Source: Hygrophila difformis
Taxonomy: Eukaryota > Streptophyta > Magnoliopsida > Lamiales > Acanthaceae
Assembly (NCBI GenBank): GCA_030278955.1
Contig: JAOANR010000013.1
Location: forward strand, 41,514,191-41,578,190
Direction: 5' to 3'
DNA length: 64,000 nt
Made by a program: the position numbers and the translations under genes. This document shows positions 56,911-64,000 of this stretch, piece after piece. The notes under the pieces are model-generated. The model searched no databases and was not told the DNA's origin. It saw only the letters and a program-made list of their open reading frames with translations. Each line of letters begins with the position of its first letter. Within the stretch, counting starts at the first letter, position 1.

Positions 56911-57848
56911 CAAAATAGAAGGCACTCTACAGACCCCGCGGCTCACATGAATCTCGTCTCCCACGAACTGGAAACCTTACCGCACCCTACATAGATGAAG
57001 GATCTCGTGTCCCGTGGACCTGTGAAGAGACACATCCCTCCGATATATGCATTTCTCCACAAACAAATGCATCTCTTCTAATAGTTTTGAAGCCAAGAGA
57101 TATGTCCCTCGCAACGGATACAGAACAGAGGCATCTCTTCCAGTTAGTGATGTATATATTTTTTTTATCAAAAAGAGACGACCATCCACCGCACTCAGGA
57201 CTATATGTATTTGTAAAACAATATCTTAATCAAATATACATTCCAATTTCTTTATTTACAATTGCTTTCTTTGCTGCTTTGATAAGATTTAGAAGTCCTT
57301 AATTTATTTAAGGCAAATCGAAGTCCTTGATCCACTTAGGGCAAATACAAGTATCCTCATTCCATTATCTAGAACCTCCTAAGAATCAAGTATCTTATTA
57401 CCTCGCGAGTAACAAACACACTATACATTACCATTATTTTAGTGCAATCAATAAAAATGCCTCACTCTAAATAATTATTAAAATTATAGAAAAACTATCG
57501 AAAATCTAATTGATTATAGATTGGCGAAAATTAAAATGCCAAATCAACAAATTTTTGGCAGAACCAATATCCTTATTTACTATTTAATGGTGGATTTCGA
57601 CTACCGAATGCGGTTTTCTCATATTCGATGCAACCATATGCCTATATGGGGCAGTTAAAATATGGTAATTTTCTACCAAATATGGCTTTTGGATATCGAA
57701 ATGGTGTATGTTTTATGCTAGATAAAACACCACAAACTGAAGAAAACAAATGGAGAATGCTTATTTACGCCTAATGTTATTTTAAAAACGGTTACCCATT
57801 TAAGATGTAAAATATATAAATTTAGTCCATGTTATTAAAAAAAAAGGC

Positions 57849-57850
<2 letters not shown>

Positions 57851-57891
<41 letters not shown>
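57851..57891. repeat. (TA)n microsatellite
   Basis: About 20 TA units. Confidence 0.95.
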
Positions 57892-57894
<3 letters not shown>

Positions 57895-58254
57895 TTCGAA
57901 TAGACAAGCGGAGAGGTCCCAAGAAGTTTGTGAAGTCCTCGCTGATCGTTGAATAGACCCCACGAAGTCCCCGCGGTAGTCTGTCAAAAGAGAAGCACTT
58001 CGCGGACCACTAAACATATCTCGTGGAACCCTGAAGATCCCTATTGAGCAACCCAACAAATGGAAGACACCCTACAGACCCCGCGACTCACATGCGTAAA
58101 GGATCTCGTGTCCCACGAACTCAGAACCCTGAACGCACCCTGCAACCTACATACCTGTAGGATCTCGTGTCCCGTGGACCTTTAGAAGAGACACATCCCT
58201 TTGAGCAACGCGTTTCTCTCCGAACAAATACATCTCTTCTAATAGCTTTGAAGC

Positions 58255-59854
58255 TGATAGAGAGCAGATGGAGGCCGAGTCGTAGGGGGCGGCCTTAGGC
58301 CTATTATTGGCCTGGATTTATTTGTTTATTTATTATAATAATTAGTTATTATGGTTTTGTTATGTTAGTATTTAATGGGTTATTAGGGATTTGAGATTTT
58401 TATTGGGAAATTAGTAAAGGTTTTTCTCGTTTAGGTGATCTTTTTCCTTTCCTATTCAAATAAGTTTCTACCAATTAGTGGCTGCAAATACGCAGTTGAT
58501 AAATATCACGACTACGCCCGTGGAGATGTAAGAGACGATTCGGAAGCTGTCCGAAACAACAATAGATCTGAGGATGTTGCACCAACATAATAGGAAATAG
58601 GGGTGCCTCATGTTCCATCAAGCGGAAGCTTTTTGACATTGTAACTACCAAACTTTAATGGATCAAACCTGATCGAATGCCTGGCCCGCGCCAACCAACA
58701 ATTTGAGATACACAACACAAGCGCAGAGCAAAAGGTGGCTTTTGGCGATTGTTGCCATGAGTTGTCTGCACTTATATTGTGTAACCTGTCTGCGTTCTTG
58801 TGAGCACGGATTTAGATGGGAGGAGTTCTTGCAGGCGTTGGTGGCAAGATTTGATACACATTTCAAGGGCAGCCCCGTTGCACGCCTAGCTGACATCAAA
58901 CAGTTAGGATTAATGGATGATTATGTCAGTCTTTGTGTTCAGTTGGTGAGCCAAGTGCCAAGTTTGTCTGATGAACACTACCTGGGATATTTAGTGAAAG
59001 GATTAAAGTATCCCATCCAAAGTTCGCTTCACTTTGTTAGGCCCAAAGATTTGGAGACGGCTGTGGAATTGTCCAGGGACATGGAGGATAATTTGGAAGT
59101 GGCTGCCGGAGGCTATCTATATCAGAATTTCAGCGCTTCTGCACCACGGTCAGGCATGTTTTCTCGGCCCAATTCCACCAATGCTAGTGCAGCAGGGGCA
59201 GTATCCAAAGGGTTCCACGGGCACTTTCTCTAGGCTATCTAACCAACCACCCAGGACACCAACATAGTCGGAAGCATCAGGGCAGTTTACAGCTATCTCT
59301 CACTCGCCTTGACACCTCAGGACTTGGTAGATTGCGAGCAAAGGGCTACGTTTCCGATGTAAAAAGCCATACACCGCAGGGCATGATTGCCGCCCATTTC
59401 AGCAGTTGGGAGTGTTGCTGGCCGAGGAGAATGAGGTCCCGGACTTTCGTTAAGTGAAATTTTGTGAAGCAGTGGAGCAAGACAATCTAATAGAACCAAT
59501 GCAAGAGGTTATAGGGAAAGAAGGAGATTGGGGAGTTTCGTCGGTAGTTTCTAGATTTCAACCTTGAGGACAAGGTTGTTTTGAAAGAGGGAGGAATTGA
59601 TAGAGAGCAGATGGATGCCGAGTCATAAGGGGCGGGCTTAGGCCTATTATGGGCGTAGATTTATTAGTTGTTATTGGTGTTTTGTTATGTTAGTATTTAA
59701 GGGGTGGTTATTAAATATTTGAGATTTTTATTAAGAAATTAGTAAAAGATTTTGAGCCAAAGACTAGCTAGCGGGTTTTTTCTATTTAGGTGATTTTTTT
59801 CTTCTATATTCATTTCAGCCTATCAATTTGGTGGCCTCCATATGCTCTCTATCA
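58255..59854 (+). mobile_element. internally deleted Ty3/Gypsy element
   Basis: Direct repeats beginning TGATAGAGAGCAGATGG at 58,255 and 59,598 are LTRs of about 255 bp, with the right one ending CTCTCTATCA at 59,854. Flanks GAAGC and TAAGC match at 4 of 5. A purine run GAAAGAGGGAGGAA precedes the right LTR. The 1.1-kb interior holds a decayed gag and, just before the right LTR, a short stretch reading NLEDKVVLKEGG, typical of the extreme C-terminus of Gypsy pol. Protease, RT and integrase are missing. Confidence 0.8.
58650..59460 (+). pseudogene. Gypsy gag remnant
   Basis: The first part (FNGSN..ARANQQFEIHNTSAEQK, near 58,650-58,735) and the second (WEEFLQALVARFDTHFKG, DDYVSLCVQLVSQVPSL, near 58,810-59,100) are the two halves of a retrotransposon-gag capsid domain in different frames. 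A decayed knuckle (RFRCKKPYTAGHDC, first Cys replaced) lies near 59,340-59,390 in yet another frame. Frameshifts and stops rule out function. Confidence 0.8.
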
Positions 59855-59983
59855 TAAGCTAAGAGATATTTCCTTCCCAATGGATACATTCCTCCCTGAA
59901 TCAAGAGGCATCTCTTCCAGTTAGTGACATTTCTTTCAAAAAGGGACGACCATTCACCGCACTCCTGCAAATTTATAAATAAG

Positions 59984-61457
59984 ACCATATGTATTTGTAA
60001 ACATCTTAATCAAATATAAAGTCCTTAATTTATTTATGTCAAATCGAAGTCCCGATCCGCTCAAGGCAAATACATTTATCCTCATTCCGTTTCTTAGGCA
60101 CCTCTTAATAATTATGTATCCTATTCCCTCGCGAGCAACATACACTCTACATTACCATTATTTTAGTGCAATCAATAAAAATGCCTCACTCTACATAATT
60201 TTAAAATTGTAAAAAAAAACTATCAACAATATAATTGATGATAGAATGGCAAATTAAGTTTTCAAATCAACAACTTTTAGGCATAACCAATCTATGGTAG
60301 TTTTTCACCAAATATGGCTTATGGATTTCCGAACGGTGTATGTTTTATGACAAATACTACACCACAACTAGAAGAAAACAAATGGAGAATGGTTATCTAC
60401 AGCCTAATGTTATTGTAAAAACTTAATCCGATTAATTTGTTAGGTAAATATAATGGTAATGATGTTAGAAGATTTTCACTTCAAATATTAGGATTAATCA
60501 AACAAGGTGTTGCATAATAACTTTGATAAATTGGTTTAATGCCGCATGGTATCACGATCGTATTAGTGATTTGCAGATGATGAATATGATACACAAGAGA
60601 GACTTCTTATTATTCTGGCACCCCCAGATAAGGACAAAGACGAACTTGTGGATGACCAATCAGTAATTCTGAAATAGAGACATCCCGGGTATGTCATATT
60701 ATTGGGTAGCCTTAAACCGATAATTACATCCGTAAGGACTCAGATTCCTTTTGTTCTGAAATATATCATATCACATCAAGCCAAGGCTGCACCAATGGGC
60801 GGCATTGTGAAGAATCGGCAATTGAGGATCCTGATTTTTTCTAATAATTTTCGTTGGCTACGTCCTCATGTCCTTATCCAGTAAAAATTAGGCATCATGC
60901 TACATATAAAAATATATGAATTTGGTCCATGTTATACAAATGAGTGGCCTAAGAAGGATGTCTAAGGACCTCGTATTGCAAACAGACAAGTGGAGAGATC
61001 ACGCAAAGTTTGGAAAAGAGCCGGTGGAGCAGCTTATCAACGGAAAACACTCTACTGACTCTTAAATAAACCCCGCAAAGTCCCGCGGACCAAAGCAAAG
61101 CAATCTGCGAATCACTAAACGTGTCTCATGGACCCTTATGAATCTCAGCGGAGCAACCCAGCACCCATAGACACCGCGGCCCACATACCTAAAGGATTTT
61201 GTGTCCCACGAACTTGGACCCTGAAGGATTTTGTATCCACGAAATCCCGTGGACATCTGAGAAAGTCATGTCCGTCCGCAACAGATATGTTCCTCGGCGA
61301 ACAAATACATCTCTTTCAATAGTTGCGAATCTAAGAGACGTGTCCCTTGCAATGTACACATTTTTCGGCGAATAGAGGCATCTCTTTCAATTAGTGGCAT
61401 TTTTTTCCCCAAAGAGACACGACCATTCACCGCACCACTATAAATCGAAAAATAGCA
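59984..61457. repeat. tandem array, copy C
   Basis: Shares the landmarks with copies A and B but is more diverged, lacks part of the early section and contains an extra 460-bp segment at about 60,425-60,890. Confidence 0.7.
60425..60890. other. unidentified insert in array copy C
   Basis: Absent from copies A and B. It has short ORFs on the plus strand (for example 60,702-60,884) with no recognised motif. The opening (AATTTGTTAGGTAAATATAATGG) and TGGTTTAATGCCGCATGG hint at a retrotransposon gag remnant, but this is not supportable. Confidence 0.4.
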
Positions 61458-61640
61458 CCATATATTTGTAAACAACAAAAATCTCAATATTGAAGCCCTT
61501 GATACACGCTCAAGGCAAATACATAAATTATCCTTGTTCCCATTTTTTAGGCACATCCTGAAACTCCCTGAAGTAACATACTCTATACATTACCATCATT
61601 TGTTCATTTATTGGAATCAATAAAAAATGCCTCTCTATAC
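61458..61640. repeat. tandem array, partial copy D
   Basis: The first 180 bp of the unit (CATATATTTGTAAAC, GCCCTTGATACACGCTCAAGG, TTTTTTAGGCAC, ATGCCTCTCTA) before the homology ends. Confidence 0.6.
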
Positions 61641-62795
61641 ATGTCTAATACAGGCCTTCCGAATTCTTAAAACTCATACACTCGGACAAAGATCTCAAAA
61701 CATATTGGTAAAGACAAATAACCATACAAAAACACACCATTTTTGTGGTTGCCTAAACATTTTAACCAAGTTATTTTACCTTGAAACATTAGTTCCTCCA
61801 ATAAAGAAAATCTAAAACATCTAACGATCATCTTATGAATTAATTCATACCTAAACTGGTATAATGAAATTTAATTCTTCTATATATAGAATATAACACC
61901 CTAACTTTGGAAAAATGGCTAGCTGGATCCCTCTCTAATGACGGCATTAAAGGGCATATGAGGATGGGACAACGTGACCATAACAGAGTCTTAGATTATT
62001 TCTTCGGATTTGTAACAAGAAACTTCAAAAGAAAGGAAAGAAGGAAAAAAGAGCAGTGGCAAATGGCGAAACAAAAGTCTCACTAAAACTTTAACCTATA
62101 TTTTGTAGAAAAGATTGAACCATTGGAAGCTGATATCCATAGTTCAAAACACAGAAATAATGAAATTTATTTTCGGCTAAATTTTAGCTCAATTAGTATA
62201 TATGAATGAAAAGATTTGGTTGGGGCTGATTTCGCGGATCATCATCTCAAAAAATTATTTATTTAATCTCCAAGTTCGTATGAACAATTCCGTATCCATA
62301 ATTCTTGATTGAAGGGAAAGAGAGGAAAGAGAGACGATAGGGTTGTAACTAGTGTGAAACTTGAGACAGGGCAAAGAAATCTAAAAATTAGTGTGAAAAC
62401 ATGGCTTTGGAGTAACTAGTAAGTACTAACGGTTAGAGTAAGGCCCCGTTTGTTACCCTTTATATCACTTATTTTATAACAAGTTTTGCCAATCAGGTTG
62501 TTTGTTCGGGATAAATGATCAAATTCCCTTATCGCTTATTTTTATTTAAGTTTTATCAATAAGGTTGATACCTTTCATCATCCGAGCCATTGATATGAGG
62601 TATAATCTCTTACTCTATCAAATGGAAACCTAAGTATTTATAGGCTTTTAGAAGAATTAGGTCTAATTAGGTTGGCTCAAATAACATCAATTTATGGAAC
62701 ACATCAGTTTAACCTGTGTGGAAAACATTATTTTTATTTATACCATTTACACCCTCCATTATTTAATAGTTGTCTTTTCATCTCAATTCGATGAT

Positions 62796-62831
<36 letters not shown>

Positions 62832-63012
62832 TGAATTCATAAAGAATAATTTAAAATTTCAATAACTAAGAATTAGATTAACTTAGTAACTTATATTATT
62901 ACCTTTCTAATTAAACTCTTTGGTAATAAATATTTAGAAATACATTTACATGATTTAAATGGCAATATTGAAAAAATATAACATAGATATCTAAAACACC
63001 AACTATTATGTA
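61641..63012. other. AT-rich intergenic stretch
   Basis: No gene. A (TAA)n microsatellite lies at 62,797-62,831, and an isolated Harbinger/hAT-like end GGCCCCGTTTGTTACCC at about 62,442 has no partner in the window. Confidence 0.5.
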
Positions 63013-63272
63013 CTCCCTCCGTTTAGAAAAGATAGCTACATTGGTAAAATTTACACTATTCACCTAAACACTTTGATTTGAAGTTTTATCATAGATATAT
63101 AAGTTAAAATATAGCCAAGTGAGATCTTGTTAGATTCGTCTCATCTTGTAGTTTTTAAATACCGAAGTTTTAGAATTTTTACTTCTACCGAATTTGAGTT
63201 ATTAATGGTTTAAATTGTGCATTGGACTGCGTGCTGGGTTGGTCAGTAGCTATCTTTAAAAAACGGAGGAAG
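63013..63272. mobile_element. Stowaway-like element, 260 bp
   Basis: CTCCCTCCGTTTAGAAAAGATAGCT at the left and the inverse of CTTCCTCCGTTTTTTAAAGATAGCT at the right, flanked by TA (63011-63012, 63273-63274). The interior matches the elements at 43,963 and 46,310. Confidence 0.88.
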
Positions 63273-63803
63273 TAATATTTTTGCGGACATATAAATAGGA
63301 ATGAAGGGAGTATAATATAGTACGTTTTTTTTTTTTGTAAAACCTGTTTTAGTTCCAAAATAAAATAAAGTAAAAGTTTTAAAGATACAAAGTTGGACCT
63401 TTGAAATAAAAAATAAAAAAGCTGGGGACGTGCAACCATACTCTCTTGAAAAAGGATACTGTTCCTGAAAGGCTGAAACTATTCAAAGATTTGATTGGGG
63501 GCAAAATCAACATCACTAACTGCGCCGTTAGTAAAATTTAAGTTTGAATCTGAAGTTGATATTTTATTAGAGCTTCTGTTTGAATTCGAATGATTTTTTG
63601 ATAAGTTATGCAAAATTGAACACTTAATATATGCTTAATTTACAATTTCATGTTTATATTACAACACAAAATATTAATTTACATTCCAAGAGCTTGTTGT
63701 TGCAATTGTTATTATTATATTATATTATTATGATATGGTTATAATTATTTTTTTATTATATTTTTAGTAATTGGGAGTATAATTTTATTTTATTTTATTA
63801 TTT

Positions 63804-64000
63804 TGTAACACTCCGGTTTTTAAACCGAAACATAAGGTCGGGATGCTACTGCTATATCTCCCAAATAAGATCGCCACAAACTAACTTAGTTGGAAAATGT
63901 TAAGGCTCGACTCATATCAAACTTTAAATTCTATTGTAAACATTAGAAACTATTTAACCAATCAAGTTAAAACATTAGAAACTATTTAAGCTCGCACAAG
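63804..64000 (-). repeat. possible start of another LTR
   Basis: TGTAACACTCCGG opens a sequence continuing past the window edge, similar in style to the TGTAAC(A/G)CCCC ends of the Gypsy and Cassandra LTRs here. A 19-bp block (ACATTAGAAACTATTTAA) is repeated directly at 63,940 and 63,972. Confidence 0.4.

Larger units (their letters stand above)
54741..57200. repeat. tandem array, copy A (with TRIM inside)
   Basis: It starts at CTATATGTATTTGTAAAC and runs to the next occurrence. Shared landmarks are an early CAAAGTCCTTGATCC block, a GGTAATTTTCCACCAAATATGG block, GGCCTAAGAAGGATG, and a late part with CTCGTGTCCCGTGGACCT and GAGGCATCTCTTCCAGTTAG. Without the 1,203-bp TRIM it is about 1.26 kb. 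A TATA-like ATTTATAAATAA precedes the copy junction. Confidence 0.78.
57201..59983. repeat. tandem array, copy B (with deleted Gypsy inside)
   Basis: Same landmarks in the same order as copy A. Without the 1.6-kb insertion at 58,255-59,854 it is about 1.2 kb. It includes a (TA)n run at 57,851-57,891. Confidence 0.75.

Noticed and set aside
60702..60884. 60-codon ORF in array copy C
   Set aside because: No motif, short, within an unidentified insert; cannot be supported as a gene.
62442..62460. Element end GGCCCCGTTTGTTACCC
   Set aside because: No inverted partner in the window, so no element can be delimited.

Overview
This is nuclear DNA of a flowering plant, probably a eudicot (a cautious reading). 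The evidence is an AT-rich background, plant-type LTR retrotransposons primed by initiator-Met tRNA, a Cassandra TRIM with 5S rRNA-like LTRs, Stowaway and hAT MITEs, and one MIKC-type MADS-box first exon with a plant splice donor. There is no sign of bacterial, organellar or free viral DNA. Most of the window is transposable elements, many nested in one another. The MADS exon at 47,467-47,651 is the only convincing host gene.

Layout from left to right. 1-3,368: 5' part of a decayed L1-type LINE on the minus strand. 4,287-14,423: a complete 10.1-kb SIRE/Maximus-like Copia element (minus strand) with 919-bp LTRs and GGAGG target duplication. It carries gag-pol plus a third ORF in the env-like position, and it has split a SINE. 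15,483-23,905: a very young Copia element without recognisable gag, hit in its integrase by a 2,262-bp hAT element and in its 5' LTR by a 515-bp hAT MITE. 23,917-33,278: a very young chromodomain Gypsy element (minus strand) whose reverse transcriptase has been deleted. 33,456-35,717: a second, inverted 2,262-bp hAT copy. 37,200-37,938: another hAT element. 39,046-41,469: a solo LTR of a Gypsy family related to the first. 41,614-47,158: a cluster of hAT, Harbinger-like, Stowaway and SINE insertions reaching the promoter of the MADS gene.

47,467-50,219: MADS exon 1 and what may be its long first intron; no K-box exon was recognised in the window. 50,220-51,643: a MITE-like inverted-repeat segment containing a Cassandra TRIM. 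53,083-54,488: two adjacent hAT elements. 54,741-about 61,640: a tandem array of a roughly 1.2-1.5-kb unit whose copies were invaded separately, by a second TRIM (copy A), a deleted Gypsy element (copy B) and an unidentified insert (copy C). 61,641-64,000: non-coding DNA with a Stowaway element and the probable start of another LTR.

The genes here do not form a pathway. The biology is genome turnover. Several LTR pairs differ by only one or two substitutions by hand count, and hAT copies sit inside one of those young elements, so both classes moved recently. Two young LTR elements lack a key gene (gag in one, RT in the other), which suggests trans-mobilisation. All divergence figures are hand counts from reading the two LTRs side by side.
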